64,000 bases of DNA from Ectothiorhodospiraceae bacterium BW-2 (GTDB lineage Bacteria > Pseudomonadota > Gammaproteobacteria > Thiohalomonadales > Thiohalomonadaceae), in contig CP032507.1 of the NCBI GenBank assembly GCA_008375315.1, positions 2,665,001 through 2,729,000 of the forward strand, given 5' to 3'. The position numbers and the translations under genes were made by a program. Position 1 is the first letter of the stretch. Each line of letters starts with the position of its first letter. Of this stretch, positions 35,424 to 47,955 are shown piece after piece. The notes under the pieces are model-generated. The model was given only the letters and a program-made list of their open reading frames with translations. It made no database searches and was not told where the DNA came from.

Positions 35424-36707
35424 ATGGCAGCTAGTCATCAGCTATTGAGTCGGGTTTTAGTGGTCGATGATAGTGCGGCGATTCGTAACTTGGTAGAGGC
35501 CCACTTGCGCGAGATTGAGGCCCCCATTGAACCGCTGCTCGCCGCGACGATGCGTGAGTGTCAAGTGTTGCTAGAGCAGCGTGGGGCCGAGAGCTTTCTA
35601 TGCGCTATTCTCGATCTCAATCTGCCGGATGCGGCCGAGGGTGAGGTGGTATCGCTAGTACAGCAGCATGAGATTCCGGTGATTATCTTGACCAGTTCGG
35701 TCGATAAGGCGATCTGTAAGACTATGAGTGCAAGATTGGTCATCGACTATGTGGTTAAACGCCACCTAGATGAGATTAAATATATCGCTCAGCTAGTCGG
35801 CCATCTCTACCAAAACCAGAGCTGTCGAGTGATGGTGGTCGATGATTCACGCTCATTTAACCAGTTTATTCAGCGGCTATTAAGCCACTTTCGCTATCAG
35901 ATAGTCGCCGCCGCCTCTGCGGAAGAGGCGCTGCGGCTGCTAGAGCGCTATCCCGATATCGGTCTAGTGATTACCGATTTTAATATGCCGGGGATGTCGG
36001 GACTGGAGCTAATTAGCCAGATCCGCCGCCGCTACCGCCGTGAGGAGCTGGCTATTATCGGGCTATCGAGCAGCGAAGATCAGCAGCTAATTGTGCAGAT
36101 GCTCAAAATTGGCGCGAATGACTACATGAACAAGCCCTTTATACCGGAGGAGTTCTACTGTCGAGTCAATCAGAGCGTGAATATGATCCGTTATACTCGT
36201 CGTCTTAAAGAGAGTGCGGCTACCGACTACCTCACCCAAGTCTATAATCGGGCTAGTCTATTTGAGTTAGGGGAGGCACTCTATGCGAATGCGAAGCGTG
36301 GCGATATCTCGATCGCCACGGCGATGATCGATGCCGATCACTTTAAGTCGGTGAACGATACCTACGGCCACGATGCGGGGGATAGGGTGTTAATCTTGAT
36401 GGCGCAGACGCTGAAGGCGACCCTGCGCACCTCCGATATTGTCGCTAGGTTCGGTGGTGAGGAGTTTGTGGCTATCGCGGTGATTAGGCAGCCGGATGAG
36501 GCGCGGATGGTTTTTGAGAAGGTGCGGCAGGCGATTGCTGCGATGAGCATCAGTTTGGATAATGAGACTAAGTTACAGATAACGGTAAGTATTGGGGTAA
36601 CGACCGATCTACAACACTCACTAGAGCAGATGCTGCAGCTCGCGGATCAGGGGGTCTATCGCTCTAAGCAGTCGGGTCGCAATCGGGTGACGGTCATGCC
36701 GAGCTAG
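35424..36707 (+). CDS. Dual-receiver diguanylate cyclase (REC-REC-GGDEF)
   Basis: The 427-residue protein has two receiver domains (first LVVDDSAAIR, phospho-Asp in LDLNLPD; second MVVDDSRSFN, Asp in TDFNMPG) and a GGDEF domain with the active motif GGEEF. An RxxD inhibitory site (RTSD) is five residues before it, so product feedback is likely. It is 14 bp upstream of the adenylate cyclase gene, an unusual pairing of c-di-GMP and cAMP synthesis. Confidence 0.93.
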   Translation: MAASHQLLSRVLVVDDSAAIRNLVEAHLREIEAPIEPLLAATMRECQVLLEQRGAESFLCAILDLNLPDAAEGEVVSLVQQHEIPVIILTSSVDKAICKTMSARLVIDYVVKRHLDEIKYIAQLVGHLYQNQSCRVMVVDDSRSFNQFIQRLLSHFRYQIVAAASAEEALRLLERYPDIGLVITDFNMPGMSGLELISQIRRRYRREELAIIGLSSSEDQQLIVQMLKIGANDYMNKPFIPEEFYCRVNQSVNMIRYTRRLKESAATDYLTQVYNRASLFELGEALYANAKRGDISIATAMIDADHFKSVNDTYGHDAGDRVLILMAQTLKATLRTSDIVARFGGEEFVAIAVIRQPDEARMVFEKVRQAIAAMSISLDNETKLQITVSIGVTTDLQHSLEQMLQLADQGVYRSKQSGRNRVTVMPS

Positions 36708-36720
36708 GTGAAGGGATGCT

Positions 36721-39540
36721 ATGCTGTTTAAACGGCTGATTAGCTCTCTGTTCGGCACGAAAAAGCCGGCCCACATAAAGGTTGAAGTTAACCACACTAT
36801 CGAGACCTTTCAACAGCTAAATCGGCAGCGACTGGAGCGGGCGTTGTCGATGCTCAAGCCGAGGCAGGCGATATTTATCGAACTCATTCCACTGCTATTT
36901 AACGCCAACCACGAAAACTGGCCCGGTTATGTCGGTCCCGATACCCCGATTGGGATCAGCGGCTTTGTGGCAGAGAAGCTGCTGTTAGATAAAATGGGTA
37001 ATCTCTATGGGCAGGTTCGCTATAAACCGCCACCGCAGCGACCCATTTGGGCGCTCTATGTGATGGGTAGCGTCGGTACCCTAGCCCACGCGGCTGGCAG
37101 CGATTTTGACTTTTGGCTAGTTCACGATCCGCTACTAGAAGAGCCGGAGCTGGAGCTGTTGCAGCGAAAGGCGACCGCGATTGAGCAGTTTGCGGCCACA
37201 CTCGATATCGAGGTGCACTTCTTTTTGACCAATCCAGATAAGATGCGTACCGGAGAGATGAATGAACTCAGTAGCGAAAGTAGTGGTTCAGCGCAGTTTC
37301 GGCTCCTAATTGATGAGTTCTATCGCACCATTTTGGTCGTCGCCGGAAAGTTACCCGCCTGGTGGCTAGTTCATCCCGATGATGAGGAGCGCTATGATGA
37401 GGTGGTAGATCGCTACCTACAGAGTAATCCCGACTATCGTGAGATGTTTGTCGATTTTGGGGCGCTACCGACCATTGGCCGAGAGGAGTTCTTTGGAGGA
37501 GTGATTTGGCAATTTGTTAAGGCGATCGGTTCGCCCTATAAATCGCTAATGAAGCTGTTTTTAATCGAATCCTATGTGGTCGGCTATGACACCACCCCTA
37601 TTTTAAGTCGCCAATTCAAACAGAAGGTCTATCGGGGGGCGAGCAGTATGGATGAGGTCGATCCCTACTGTCTGTTGGCCAAACATCTGGAGCAGTATCT
37701 ACAGCAAGATGGTGATGATCACCGGCTGATTATTCTGCGCCGCGCCTTCTACCTCAAAAATGGCTTAACCCTAAAGCGGGGGGCATCGATACCGGAGTGG
37801 AAGAAAAATCTCCATCGCCAGCTAATGGAGGAGTGGGGCTGGGGGGAGGAGGAGATCGCTGAGGTCGAAAACCGTAGCCTCTGGACACTGCGTCAGCTAG
37901 TCGATGAGCGCCACCTGATTAACCGTACCCTAGCCGACTGCTATACCAATTTAGCTCGCATTGTGCAGGAGAGCGGCAGCAGCCTATTTATTACCGAAGA
38001 GGATATGAGCCAGATTGGGCGTAAGCTGTTCGCTTTCTATGAACGCAAACGCAATAAAATCGAACTGATTCGCTTTAGCGTCGATCAGCCGCTGCTGCAG
38101 GAGAAGATCTCCATTCACGAGCAGAACGATGCAGAGATAGTTAGCTGGGGTTTCTACTCTGGCTATGTCGGTCAGCCCGATCTCGATAGTCCCCAGCTTA
38201 TGTATCGTGCGACAACACTCGTTGAGGGGTTGGTTTGGTGCCATGTTAATTCGATTTGGCGATCGGAGACCCAAATAAATCTCTTTGTGAACCATGCGCC
38301 GATTAGCCAGAAACTGCTCCGCTTTATCGGCACCACATTAGAGCACTTCTTTCCGGTGACCAAGCTGAAAATTCCCGCCATTGAGCGCTTTGCCGATGAT
38401 AATCGACTCTCGCGCCACTGTGGTCTGATTCATGTCGGTATCGCGCCGGCGACCGGATTTGATCCTAACTTGTGCCATGGCGGGGGGATGGGACGAGAGC
38501 CGCTCTGTTTTAGTGTGCGGCGGCAGTTTCTGCTTAAAAAGATCGACTGGATCTACTCGACCGACTATAGCGAGGTCTATCACTACCGCTACAGCGGTGC
38601 GGAGGGGTTGGCCGAGCTTATCTGTCACCACTTAAGCTGGTCTATCTCTGCAGCTGGAGCCCAAGTCGCGGCTATCAATTTGGTGAGCTTCGATGGGGAA
38701 CGGGGCAAGGCGATTAAACTGCGGCTAGAGGAGCTGTTTGAGCAGCTAATCGACCTACAGTTGCAGTGGTACCACCGACAGCAGAGTAACTATCGCTTTT
38801 GGGTGCCGTTCGGTCGCCACTGGTACTGTTTTGAGTGGCAGGCTGGGGCCGATGAGCTGCGCTATCAGACACAGGAGGGGGATCTCGCCTTAATAGCTGC
38901 CCTAGCGACCCCCTCTCGGCCTACCCTCAGCCGTTTTGATCGCGAAGCGCTCTATCTCCACCCAGCTGCCGTCATCTACCAACAGCAGCAGCCTGATCTA
39001 GTCCAGCTATTTGCCATGTTAGAGGGGGAGGTGTGTGAGCTGTGGCTCTTAGATGAACTAGGGGGGCTAACTCGGTGGCAGCTCCCTAAACAGAGCTATC
39101 AGCACGAGGTACCGCAGTTCTACCACTTCCTCTGTTCAGCGGTCACGGCTGTTAACCACTATCCCTCAAAAACGGTACTGATACAGGAGGGGCTGTTTCG
39201 ATTAATGCGGGATAGGCGTTATCGTTATCTGACTAAGGCGGTCAGTCTGCAGTCTAAAGTTAAGGGGCCTGTGGTGACGCTGCTACTCGGTACTACCGCC
39301 CAGGGGAAATTGAGCCAAGCGTTAAGGGTTGGCAAAGAGCGTTTTAGCGCAGGTAAACAGGGTAAGGGGTGGTTGGAGCAGGCGCGTCAAGCTGCTGTTT
39401 CGCGAGGGGGGACGGGGACGATTCAAGCGGTCTCTCTGAGTCAGTCGCTACAGCAGGCAACCGCTCGATCGCCTCTCTCGGTGGCTAAACTTGTTCATTA
39501 TCGACAGAAGGTGATGGAGAAGTTGCTAAGTGGTCTTTAG
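36721..39540 (+). CDS. cyaA: Class I adenylate cyclase
   Basis: The 939-residue protein has the class I catalytic signature near residue 118 ([18 protein letters not shown], the nucleotidyltransferase GS...DxD pattern) and long conserved stretches such as [12 protein letters not shown]. The length agrees with the family (about 850 in E. coli) with an extra C-terminal part. It makes cAMP. The 3' end overlaps the convergent sensor kinase gene by 56 bp. Confidence 0.92.
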   Translation: MLFKRLISSLFGTKKPAHIKVEVNHTIETFQQLNRQRLERALSMLKPRQAIFIELIPLLFNANHENWPGYVGPDTPIGISGFVAEKLLLDKMGNLYGQVRYKPPPQRPIWALYVMGSVGTLAHAAGSDFDFWLVHDPLLEEPELELLQRKATAIEQFAATLDIEVHFFLTNPDKMRTGEMNELSSESSGSAQFRLLIDEFYRTILVVAGKLPAWWLVHPDDEERYDEVVDRYLQSNPDYREMFVDFGALPTIGREEFFGGVIWQFVKAIGSPYKSLMKLFLIESYVVGYDTTPILSRQFKQKVYRGASSMDEVDPYCLLAKHLEQYLQQDGDDHRLIILRRAFYLKNGLTLKRGASIPEWKKNLHRQLMEEWGWGEEEIAEVENRSLWTLRQLVDERHLINRTLADCYTNLARIVQESGSSLFITEEDMSQIGRKLFAFYERKRNKIELIRFSVDQPLLQEKISIHEQNDAEIVSWGFYSGYVGQPDLDSPQLMYRATTLVEGLVWCHVNSIWRSETQINLFVNHAPISQKLLRFIGTTLEHFFPVTKLKIPAIERFADDNRLSRHCGLIHVGIAPATGFDPNLCHGGGMGREPLCFSVRRQFLLKKIDWIYSTDYSEVYHYRYSGAEGLAELICHHLSWSISAAGAQVAAINLVSFDGERGKAIKLRLEELFEQLIDLQLQWYHRQQSNYRFWVPFGRHWYCFEWQAGADELRYQTQEGDLALIAALATPSRPTLSRFDREALYLHPAAVIYQQQQPDLVQLFAMLEGEVCELWLLDELGGLTRWQLPKQSYQHEVPQFYHFLCSAVTAVNHYPSKTVLIQEGLFRLMRDRRYRYLTKAVSLQSKVKGPVVTLLLGTTAQGKLSQALRVGKERFSAGKQGKGWLEQARQAAVSRGGTGTIQAVSLSQSLQQATARSPLSVAKLVHYRQKVMEKLLSGL

Positions 39541-42514
39541 CGGAAGCTGTCTCATCAAGGCGCTGGAGTAGCGTGGTGAGGGTCTGTAGCGCCTCTTGAA
39601 ACTGGTAGTGGCTAATTTGACGCGCCAGCGTTGCCCCGAGTTGCGGTTGCTGTGTCAGAATCGATTGGCGGTAGTCGTTAAAGAGCGTTACCGCCTGAAA
39701 ATCGTCCTGTTTGAGTCGCTCTAGTAGCGGTTGTAGCTGTTGGGATAGGGGCTGAGAAATCTGTTGAGAGAGCGCTGAGTCGGTGGTGGCTCGTGTCGTC
39801 TCAGGCTCGACATCGGTGTGATCGGTGTGAATAGCGTCGATACTGTTTAATAGCTGTTGGTGTCGTTGGCGGCAGTTGTCGAGTCGGTTTTTCAGCTCGT
39901 TCAGATCGAGCGCGGGCTGTTTGAGCGCCTGTTCTAGCGGTATGATCGCCTGCTGTAGGGCGCTTAACCCGAGGTTGGCCGCGACCCCTTTTAGATTGTG
40001 GGCCGATTTGGCCGCTAGCGTATAGTTCTCTTTGGCTACCTGTTGGGCTATTTTTGCTAAGGCGTGGCGCTGATGGTGGGCAAAGCTCTTAAGATGGGTC
40101 AGATAGCGGCTATAGTGTTGTCGCTGTAATAGGTGGTGGTTAGGATCGATCCCTTCGAGGCTAAATAGCTGTTCGGCTAAGAGTGCCTGACTCTCTGTCG
40201 ATTCTGTCGGGGAGGGGCTGACTACCGCCGTTGCGGCGGGTTCTGTCTGCGGCACGGCGTAGCTTGAGAGCCACTTAAACAGCAGCGTGTAGAGCTGCGC
40301 TGGCCGTACCGGTTTGCCGATATAATCGTTCATACCGGCGCTAAGACACTGCTGGCGATCTTCTGCTGTCGCGTTGGCGGTGAGAGCTAGAATCGGCACT
40401 GTGGCGTAGTTTGGGAGTTGGCGCAGCGCTTGAGTCGCCTCTATACCATCCATGATCGGCATCTGCATATCCATTAAGATCAGAGCGTACTGCTGCTGTT
40501 TAGCGAGTGTGAGCGCTTCACGACCGTTATCGGCAATATCGAGCTTCAGATTGATCTCATGCAGTAGATCGCTAAGCACCTCCTGATTGGTTGGGTTATC
40601 TTCGGCTAACAGCAGGCGGCAGTGGGCATAGTGGTGCGATAGCTGGTACTCCTCATCGGTGTTGACGGTTATTTGAGACGGCAGCGGTGTGGTGGCGAAG
40701 GGCGAGGTGATCGAGGAAACCGAACGGGGGCTTCGCCGCGTTTTATAGGGTAACCACAGTGTAAAATAGAAGCAGCTACCCCGATTCGGGGTGCTATCGA
40801 CGCCGATCTCGCCCCCCATGAGCTCGACTAGGCGGCGACAGATACTGAGCCCTAAGCCGGTGCCGCCATATTGGCGGGTGGTGGAGCTATCGGCCTGCTC
40901 GAAGGGTTGAAACAGCCGCTGTTGATCGGCAACTGAGATGCCGATGCCGGTATCGCAGACCGAAAATAGGAGCTGTAGCTGTTGAGAGCGCTGTTGTTGC
41001 TTGGCCACTTTTAGGGTGATGGTGCCGTGGGGGGTAAATTTGACCGCATTGGTAATGAAGTTAATTAATACCTGACTTAGTCGTAGTGTATCCCCATATA
41101 AAATGTCATCAAGTTCGGGATCGATGTCGATAATGAGTTGAAGATCGGTCTCGCCGATGCGAGAGAACACCATCACCTGCACCGATTTAATCAGATCGAG
41201 TAGCAAAAAAGGGTGTATCTCTAGCTCTAATTTGTCAGCTTCGATCTTTGAGATATCGAGAATATCGTTAATAATCGCGAGCAGATGCTCGGCGGCGTGC
41301 ACAACCTTTCCTAGCTGTAGCTGCTGATTAGGGGAGGCGGCTCGTCGTAGCAGCAGGTGGCTGACGCCGATGATGGTGTTCATGGGGGTGCGAATTTCGT
41401 GGCTCATGTTGGCTAAAAAGGTGCTTTTGGCGCGGTTAGCGCTTTCGGCTGCCTCTTTAGCGCGGGCTAACTCGGCAGTTCGCTCTGCTACCCGCTCTTC
41501 GAGGTGGAGTTGAGTGGTATGGAGCTCGCGGGTTCGTTGATCAAACTGCTCTGCGAGCTGCTCTATCTCATCGTCACTCCCTATCGGGCTGCATCGATGA
41601 TGGATGCCATCGGTAGAGGCGACCCGTTGACTGAGCAGTAGAATCGGTCGGGCGATACGGTAGCCGAGCCAAGAGGCGAACAGGAGCGCGATGAGGGTAA
41701 TGAGTAGCCCGAGGAGCGCAATATCCTGTAGAGCGTTATAGACGGTGGCCATGTAGTGAGAGCGGGGAGCGGAGATCTCTAGCGAGAGCGCTAAGCTGTC
41801 AAATAGCGACTGTTTAGGATGAGATACCGTGTGGTAGGTGGTGAGGTAGTCGATATCGGCTTGAAAATTGTTGCGGTAGATAGTCTCCCCTCTAGTGATA
41901 ACTCGGTGAGATAGGGTGGCGCTATCACTGAGAATAGGCTGAAAAATGCCGGCTAAATCGTACTCGACCACCAGTACTCCCTGACTGGTCTGGTAGTAGA
42001 TAATCGGTACAAAGACCACCCAACTGCGGCGTTCGATATCGACACTCATCGCCGTTAGGGCGCTACTTAGGGTGGAGCGCAGCGCACTGGAGTCGCTATA
42101 GGTGGGGGCATTATCGAGACTGGAGTAGAGGGGACGGCCCTCATAGTCGAGTAGGGCAATCGCCTTCACATCTCGCTGTTCACTATAGTTGACCACGAGC
42201 TGCGGCAGATAGCCGCCGCGCCCTTCAGGATCGTTTAAGCCGTTAATGATAAAGGGGTTGGTGGCGAGTGTGGTCGCGCTCTCTAACAGATAGGTGAAGC
42301 GCTGTACAATAAGGTTGATATCTTGCGAAGCGTGGTTAATGAGCTCCCCTTCGAGATTGTGGGTTAATGTGGTCACTAGGCGGTAGCCGACCGCACTGCC
42401 GATGGTTAACATCGCCACGGCGACATAGAGTGAGAAGATCCAGGTGATACGGCGGCGTATCTTTTGATGACGAGGGGGGGAGGCGCTCATAGTGACAGAG
42501 ATTTTGGCATCCAC
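39485..42514 (-). CDS. Hybrid sensor histidine kinase with HAMP, REC and Hpt domains
   Basis: The protein of up to 1009 residues has a membrane helix near residue 30-50, a periplasmic sensor part, a second helix near 265-290, HAMP, then HisKA ([14 protein letters not shown], His phosphorylation site), HATPase ([15 protein letters not shown]), REC ([12 protein letters not shown], Asp in LMDMQMP) and a C-terminal Hpt ([13 protein letters not shown]). A phosphorelay within one protein is expected. Start GTG at 42514 has AAGG close before it; the ATG at 42490 is an alternative. It follows an HD-GYP gene by 10 bp, its likely output. Confidence 0.92.
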   Translation of the reverse strand: MDAKISVTMSASPPRHQKIRRRITWIFSLYVAVAMLTIGSAVGYRLVTTLTHNLEGELINHASQDINLIVQRFTYLLESATTLATNPFIINGLNDPEGRGGYLPQLVVNYSEQRDVKAIALLDYEGRPLYSSLDNAPTYSDSSALRSTLSSALTAMSVDIERRSWVVFVPIIYYQTSQGVLVVEYDLAGIFQPILSDSATLSHRVITRGETIYRNNFQADIDYLTTYHTVSHPKQSLFDSLALSLEISAPRSHYMATVYNALQDIALLGLLITLIALLFASWLGYRIARPILLLSQRVASTDGIHHRCSPIGSDDEIEQLAEQFDQRTRELHTTQLHLEERVAERTAELARAKEAAESANRAKSTFLANMSHEIRTPMNTIIGVSHLLLRRAASPNQQLQLGKVVHAAEHLLAIINDILDISKIEADKLELEIHPFLLLDLIKSVQVMVFSRIGETDLQLIIDIDPELDDILYGDTLRLSQVLINFITNAVKFTPHGTITLKVAKQQQRSQQLQLLFSVCDTGIGISVADQQRLFQPFEQADSSTTRQYGGTGLGLSICRRLVELMGGEIGVDSTPNRGSCFYFTLWLPYKTRRSPRSVSSITSPFATTPLPSQITVNTDEEYQLSHHYAHCRLLLAEDNPTNQEVLSDLLHEINLKLDIADNGREALTLAKQQQYALILMDMQMPIMDGIEATQALRQLPNYATVPILALTANATAEDRQQCLSAGMNDYIGKPVRPAQLYTLLFKWLSSYAVPQTEPAATAVVSPSPTESTESQALLAEQLFSLEGIDPNHHLLQRQHYSRYLTHLKSFAHHQRHALAKIAQQVAKENYTLAAKSAHNLKGVAANLGLSALQQAIIPLEQALKQPALDLNELKNRLDNCRQRHQQLLNSIDAIHTDHTDVEPETTRATTDSALSQQISQPLSQQLQPLLERLKQDDFQAVTLFNDYRQSILTQQPQLGATLARQISHYQFQEALQTLTTLLQRLDETASAKDHLATSPSPSVDNEQV

Positions 42515-42524
42515 TCACCTTTGG

Positions 42525-43631
42525 TTAATCTTTAAAGCGGTCGGCTATCGTCTTAAACTCTGAGTAGCACTGCTCGAAGGCATCGACAAGCAGCGGATCA
42601 AATTGGGTACCTCTGCCTTGGCGGATAATCTTTGCCGCCTTATCATAGGGCATCGCCTCTTTATAGACCCGCTTGGTAATGAGAGCGTCAAAGACATCGG
42701 CGACCGCCATGAGACGGGCTGCGAGTGGAATGTGCTCTTTGGCGAGCCCTTCGGGGTAGCCCTTGCCATCCCAGCGCTCGTGGTGGTAGTGGGCAATATC
42801 CATCGCGACATGAAAGTGGGCGAGTGGGGCGTGGTTACGCACATCACGCAGCGCCATCCCGATAGCATCGCTGCCGAGGCGGGAGTGGGTCTTCATCACC
42901 TGCCACTCCTCGTCGGTCAGTGGCCCGGGTTTGAGCAGAATATGATCCGGAATCCCGACCTTGCCGATATCGTGCAGCGGGGCGGCCTTGGTAATGAGCT
43001 CTACCGCCTCATCGCTGAGACTATATTGGTAGTCGGTGCGGCTCTGTAGATGGCGGGCGAGCACATTGATATAGAATTGGGTGCGAATAATATGGTTGCC
43101 GGTCTCGTTATCACGGGTTTCGGCGAGACCGGCGAGTGCCCGAATACTGATATCTTGAATGAGCTGGTTTTCGGCGATCCTCTTCTCTACTTCGGCCTCA
43201 AGATAGTGGTTATAGTGCTCTAGCTCATCCCGTGTCCGTTTTAGCTCAATGTGGGTCGCGATGCGAGCGAGTACGATCGCAGGTTTAATCGGTTTGGTAA
43301 TGTAATCGACCGCTCCTAGCTCTAAGCCGCGCTGCTCATCTTCGTTGCTCTCCATGGCGGTGATAAAGATCACCGGAATGTTGCGGGTAGTCGGCGACTG
43401 GTGTAGCTGTTCTAACACTTGGTAGCCATCCATGCCCGGCATCATAATATCGAGCAGGATTAGATCGGGTTTCGGATCTCGGTGGGCGATCTCTAGGGCG
43501 CGTCTGCCGTTGAGGGCTATCTGAACTCGATAGCGCTCTTCGACGATTTCGCCAAGGAGTGCCAGATTTTCCGGCATATCATCGACAATCAAAATGGTGG
43601 ATCGGTTCTGGGTGGAGATAGGGTGTTGCAT
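42525..43631 (-). CDS. Response regulator with HD-GYP phosphodiesterase domain
   Basis: The 368-residue protein (from ATG 43631) has REC (ILIVDDMPENL, Asp in LLDIMMPGMDG) and an HD-GYP domain with the metal ligands in APLHDIGKVGIP and HHERWDGKGYPEG. It should hydrolyse c-di-GMP when phosphorylated. A longer frame starts at 43676 but lacks a better ribosome site. It is probably controlled by the hybrid kinase encoded next to it. Confidence 0.93.
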   Translation of the reverse strand: MQHPISTQNRSTILIVDDMPENLALLGEIVEERYRVQIALNGRRALEIAHRDPKPDLILLDIMMPGMDGYQVLEQLHQSPTTRNIPVIFITAMESNEDEQRGLELGAVDYITKPIKPAIVLARIATHIELKRTRDELEHYNHYLEAEVEKRIAENQLIQDISIRALAGLAETRDNETGNHIIRTQFYINVLARHLQSRTDYQYSLSDEAVELITKAAPLHDIGKVGIPDHILLKPGPLTDEEWQVMKTHSRLGSDAIGMALRDVRNHAPLAHFHVAMDIAHYHHERWDGKGYPEGLAKEHIPLAARLMAVADVFDALITKRVYKEAMPYDKAAKIIRQGRGTQFDPLLVDAFEQCYSEFKTIADRFKD

Positions 43632-43792
43632 AATCAGTCTTATACTAAAGATTTGGGGCCAGCTGTGCTCAACCATAGGGGGGACTCTCTTGGTGAGAGT
43701 ATAGGCTAATCGCCCCTACTGTGCTATAGCAGAGCGGCGTCTGTTTGTGGTAGATTGGTTCTCAGTTCGGTGGTTATGGGTTGGAAAAGATA

Positions 43793-44821
43793 ATGGTGCG
43801 TTCACAACAGACAATTTTGGTGGTCGATGATACTCCGAATAATCTCGACCTGTTAGGCTCTATTTTGCGCCACGACTATCGGGTAAAGACGGCCCTTAAT
43901 GGCGACACCGCCCTAAAGATTGCCCGTATGCAACCTAAACCCGATATGTTCTTGCTTGATGTGATGATGCCGGAGATGGATGGGTATCAGCTCTGCCGTC
44001 TGCTCAAGGCCGATCCCTCAACGGCGGCGATTCCGGTCATTTTTGTTACCGCTCGTAGCGACAGTGAGGGCGAGGAGCGCGGCTTCGCGTTAGGGGCGGT
44101 CGATTATATTACCAAACCGGTTAGCCCACCGCTGGTTAAGGCGAGGGTGGCGACCCATCTGGCACTCTACGATCAGCGTTGCGATCTGGAGCGGTTGGTG
44201 CAACAACGGACTGTCGAACTGACCGAAAGTCGGATGGAGATTATCAAACGCCTTGGCCGAGCTGCCGAGTTTAAAGATAACGAAACCGGCCTGCATGTTA
44301 TCCGTATGAGCCACTATGCACGCATTATCGCCACCTGCATGGATCAGGCACCGGCGTGGGTAGAGCTGCTGTTCTTGGCGGCACCGATGCACGATATCGG
44401 CAAGATCGGCATTCCGGATCGGATTCTGCTCAAGCCGGGGAGACTCGATGCCGAGGAGTGGGCGGTGATGCGACGACACCCTGAGTATGGGGCCGGAATT
44501 ATCGGCTCGCACCACTCTGAATTAATCCAAATTTCGCACGATATCGCCCTCACTCACCACGAAAAGTGGGATGGTAGCGGCTATCCACAGGGCCTAAAGG
44601 GGGAGGCGATTCCGTTAGCGGGCCGTATCTGCGCTGTGGCCGATGTCTTTGATGCTTTGACCACCAAACGCCCCTACAAAGAGGCGTGGCCGCTAGAGCG
44701 GGCGCTAGCTGTGATCGATGAGGGGCGAGGGAGCCACTTTGATCCGGCAGTGGTCGATGCTTTTCATCAGGGGCTAGAGCACTGTCTGCTAATACGGGAG
44801 CAGTATGCTGAACAGTCGTAG
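43793..44821 (+). CDS. Response regulator with HD-GYP phosphodiesterase domain (second copy)
   Basis: The 342-residue protein has REC ([14 protein letters not shown], Asp in [11 protein letters not shown]) and HD-GYP with [11 protein letters not shown] and [13 protein letters not shown], all metal ligands present. ATG 43793 follows GGAAAAG; a TTG at 43781 is in frame. It is divergent from the similar gene on the minus strand, and its stop overlaps the next kinase gene by 17 bp, so kinase and regulator form a pair. The two HD-GYP-plus-kinase pairs are arranged back to back. Confidence 0.93.
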   Translation: MVRSQQTILVVDDTPNNLDLLGSILRHDYRVKTALNGDTALKIARMQPKPDMFLLDVMMPEMDGYQLCRLLKADPSTAAIPVIFVTARSDSEGEERGFALGAVDYITKPVSPPLVKARVATHLALYDQRCDLERLVQQRTVELTESRMEIIKRLGRAAEFKDNETGLHVIRMSHYARIIATCMDQAPAWVELLFLAAPMHDIGKIGIPDRILLKPGRLDAEEWAVMRRHPEYGAGIIGSHHSELIQISHDIALTHHEKWDGSGYPQGLKGEAIPLAGRICAVADVFDALTTKRPYKEAWPLERALAVIDEGRGSHFDPAVVDAFHQGLEHCLLIREQYAEQS

Positions 44822-47800
44822 TGTTGCGCCGTGGTGGGCGCTGTGGCTGCTGTTAGGCGGTTCTGGCGGCGGGGCGTGGGCGTCACCGCTTGCATGGAGT
44901 GGTGCCGAGCAGGCCTATCTCGATAGCGCCGCCCCGATTCCGTTTGCGGTCGATCCTAACTGGTTACCGATCGAGGGGATTCACCCCGAAACGGGGGCCT
45001 ATGAGGGGATCGCGGCGGAGATACTACAGCGCCTCTCCGTCCTGACCGGATTAACCTTTGAGCTAGTAACGACGCAGAGCTGGAGCGAATCGGTCGCGGC
45101 GGTGAAGGAGGGGCGGGCGCTACTGCTACCGGCCGTGAGCATCACCCCTGAGCGGCGTCAGTTTCTCCACTTCTCGGCACCGTTTTTAGAGCTAAAAAAC
45201 GCGGCTATTATGCGCCAACAGGCCCCCTTTATCAGCACCATGCACGATCTGGCCGGCTCTAAAGTGGGGGTTAAACAGGGGAACTCGCTGCACCAATATC
45301 TAAGCCAATCTCATCCCGAACTGACGCTAGCACCACAGCAGGACTCGCTACAGGCGCTGCGGCGACTACAACGGGGGGAGCTCGATCTCTACATGGATAC
45401 CCAGGAGGTGGCCAGCTACCTAATCAACCACCACCGTCTTGAGGGGTTAAAGATGGTGATGCAGCTCGACTTTCGGCGAGAGCTGCATCTAGGGCTCCAC
45501 CACTCCCTCCCCCCAGAACTGCTCTCACTACTTAACAAGGCGCTAGCCGCTATCTCGCCAGATGAGCGCGGTGCCTTTTATAGCCGCTGGGTCAGCTTTC
45601 CTGGTAGTGGCGGTTACGACTACCGCCCCCTCTGGCGAGTCGTCACGGTGGCCGGTGCTGCGCTGCTATTCATATTGGGCTGGGTGTACCATCTACGGCG
45701 GACGCAGCGAGCGCTACAGCAGGAGATGGCGCGGCGGCACGAGAGCGAAGAGATGTTTCGCAATATGTTTGAAAATCATAGCTCAGTGATGTATCTGGTC
45801 GATACCGAATCGCTGCAAATTCTCGATGCTAACCGATCTGCGCAGCAGTTCTATGGCTATAGTCACGCAGAGTTTATCACCAAAAATCTGGCCGATCTGA
45901 ATGTGATCTCGATGGAGGAGCTCTTTGCACTGCGCAAGGTCTATATCGACGATTTAGGTTGGAGTTATCAGCCGATTCAGCACACTTTAGCCTCGGGCGA
46001 GATACGAGATCTGGAGGTCTATACCAGCAAAATCGACTACAGCGGCAAATCGATCTACTTTACTACCCTGTATGATGTGACCGAAAAGCTGCGCTATGAG
46101 GCAGAATTAAAGAGCGCGAAGCGGGAGGCGGAGCGCTCTAATCAGGTAAAAAGTCAATTTCTGGCCAACATGAGTCATGAGATTCGTACGCCGATGAACG
46201 CTGTTATCGGTATGACCTATCTAGCGCTGCAACAGCCGTTACCACCGAAGGCGGAGCACTATCTACAGAAGGTACACCGAGCGGCTGAGTCGCTGCTACG
46301 AATTATTAACGATACTCTCGATGTTTCTAAAATCGAAGCGGGCAAGCTGACCATAGAGCGCACTCCATTTTCATTATTACAAGTGTTGCAAAACATAGAG
46401 AGTATGCTGGAGCTCCGTGCAGAGCAGCAGGGGATTACCTTTCGACTAGAGCTAGCGCCCTCGCTGCCCGATGCCTTAGAGGGGGATCCGCTGCGCCTAG
46501 AGCAGGTATTGCTCAATTTAGGCAGTAATGCGGTGAAGTTTACCGAGCAAGGGGGGGTGATGATTCGTGTTCGAACGCAGAGCATCGAGCCGCAGCGAGT
46601 CGTGTTACGCTTTTCGATTATCGATAGTGGCATCGGCATGACCCCCGAACAGCTAGGGCGGCTGTTTAAGCCCTTTAGTCAAGCCGATGGCTCGACGACC
46701 CGTCGATATGGCGGTACCGGCCTAGGATTGGCGATTAGCAAAAGCCTAATTGAGATGATGGGGGGGGCGATTTGGGTTCATAGCGAGCTGGGGGTAGGGA
46801 GTCGGTTCCACTTTACCCTACCGCTGATACCACTGGCTGAACTACCGCGTTCAGAACAGAGCGCGACGCCCAATCTTGGTAGCGCCTTTCAACTTTTGCA
46901 TGGCAAGCGGGTATTATTGGTTGAGGATAATGAGATCAATCAGGAGTTAGTGAGCGAGCTATTACAACAGGTGGGAATTGAAGTCGGATTGACCAACCAC
47001 GGGAGTGAGGCGCTACAGCTATTAAAACGAGAGCACCCCGATGCCATCTTAATGGATCTACAGATGCCGGTGATGGATGGGTATGAGACGACGGTAGCGA
47101 TTCGTCAACAGCCACAGTGGCAGTCGCTACCGATTATCGCCATGACCGCTAATGTGATGCAGCGCGATCTAGATCGGGCCAGAGAGTGTGGGATGAACGA
47201 TACGCTAGCTAAACCTATCGAGCCGCAGCGACTGATCTCGACCCTGCTGCGCTGGCTTGCGCCCGAGGCTACCGATCCTGCGACACCTCTGGTTAGGGAG
47301 GTGAGTGACAGTGACACCCCTCCCGACTGGGTAGCGGCGCTAACGCTGTTTGAGACGCAAACGGCGCTGGTCAATATGAAATATAAGTATCGACTCTACC
47401 ACCGTCTGTTACAGCGCTTTTTACAACAGTTACAGCAGCTACTACAAGAGTTTGACCTGCTATGGCAACAGCAGTCGTGGGTATCGTTACGACTAAAGGT
47501 GCATAGCCTTAAAGGGGTGGTGGCGACTGTTGGCGTGGCGCGGCTGCAACCGATGCTGGCCGAACTGGAGCGGCAGCTAAGTGGCGACAAGGTCGAGAGT
47601 GGGGCAGTTGAATCGCTGTGGCAATCAGTGCGACAGCAGCTATTACCGTTAGTGAGCGAGCTTCAGCAGTTACCCTCGCAACCTGAGGCTGTCGAGCCTC
47701 CTGAGGAGCCGTCATTTGCTATGGATACGGCGTTAGAGCGGTTGCAGACGCTACTACAGCAGTATGATAGTGAGGCGATTGAGTTAGTGAATGGACTGCT

Positions 47801-47936
47801 CCCAAAGTTAGAGCGAACAGGCGAGGTGGCGCTAGCGAAGCAGTTAGCCGTGGCGGTTAATAGCTACCAATTTGAACAGGCTGATGAGATAGTGGCGCTG
47901 TGGCGTCGTCGTGGTGAATGGGTGAATGGGTTCTGA
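44805..47936 (+). CDS. BvgS/EvgS-like hybrid histidine kinase
   Basis: The 1043-residue protein has a signal-like N terminus, a periplasmic SBP_bac_3 (Venus flytrap) domain (about residues 45-270), one membrane helix ([19 protein letters not shown]), PAS (about 315-430), HisKA ([14 protein letters not shown]), HATPase ([10 protein letters not shown]), REC ([11 protein letters not shown], Asp in LMDLQMP) and Hpt ([11 protein letters not shown]). It may sense a small periplasmic solute. Overlap with the HD-GYP gene implies that c-di-GMP breakdown is its output. Confidence 0.93.
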   Translation: MLNSRSVAPWWALWLLLGGSGGGAWASPLAWSGAEQAYLDSAAPIPFAVDPNWLPIEGIHPETGAYEGIAAEILQRLSVLTGLTFELVTTQSWSESVAAVKEGRALLLPAVSITPERRQFLHFSAPFLELKNAAIMRQQAPFISTMHDLAGSKVGVKQGNSLHQYLSQSHPELTLAPQQDSLQALRRLQRGELDLYMDTQEVASYLINHHRLEGLKMVMQLDFRRELHLGLHHSLPPELLSLLNKALAAISPDERGAFYSRWVSFPGSGGYDYRPLWRVVTVAGAALLFILGWVYHLRRTQRALQQEMARRHESEEMFRNMFENHSSVMYLVDTESLQILDANRSAQQFYGYSHAEFITKNLADLNVISMEELFALRKVYIDDLGWSYQPIQHTLASGEIRDLEVYTSKIDYSGKSIYFTTLYDVTEKLRYEAELKSAKREAERSNQVKSQFLANMSHEIRTPMNAVIGMTYLALQQPLPPKAEHYLQKVHRAAESLLRIINDTLDVSKIEAGKLTIERTPFSLLQVLQNIESMLELRAEQQGITFRLELAPSLPDALEGDPLRLEQVLLNLGSNAVKFTEQGGVMIRVRTQSIEPQRVVLRFSIIDSGIGMTPEQLGRLFKPFSQADGSTTRRYGGTGLGLAISKSLIEMMGGAIWVHSELGVGSRFHFTLPLIPLAELPRSEQSATPNLGSAFQLLHGKRVLLVEDNEINQELVSELLQQVGIEVGLTNHGSEALQLLKREHPDAILMDLQMPVMDGYETTVAIRQQPQWQSLPIIAMTANVMQRDLDRARECGMNDTLAKPIEPQRLISTLLRWLAPEATDPATPLVREVSDSDTPPDWVAALTLFETQTALVNMKYKYRLYHRLLQRFLQQLQQLLQEFDLLWQQQSWVSLRLKVHSLKGVVATVGVARLQPMLAELERQLSGDKVESGAVESLWQSVRQQLLPLVSELQQLPSQPEAVEPPEEPSFAMDTALERLQTLLQQYDSEAIELVNGLLPKLERTGEVALAKQLAVAVNSYQFEQADEIVALWRRRGEWVNGF

Positions 47937-47955
47937 CTAAAGAGGAGTTTCTGTT

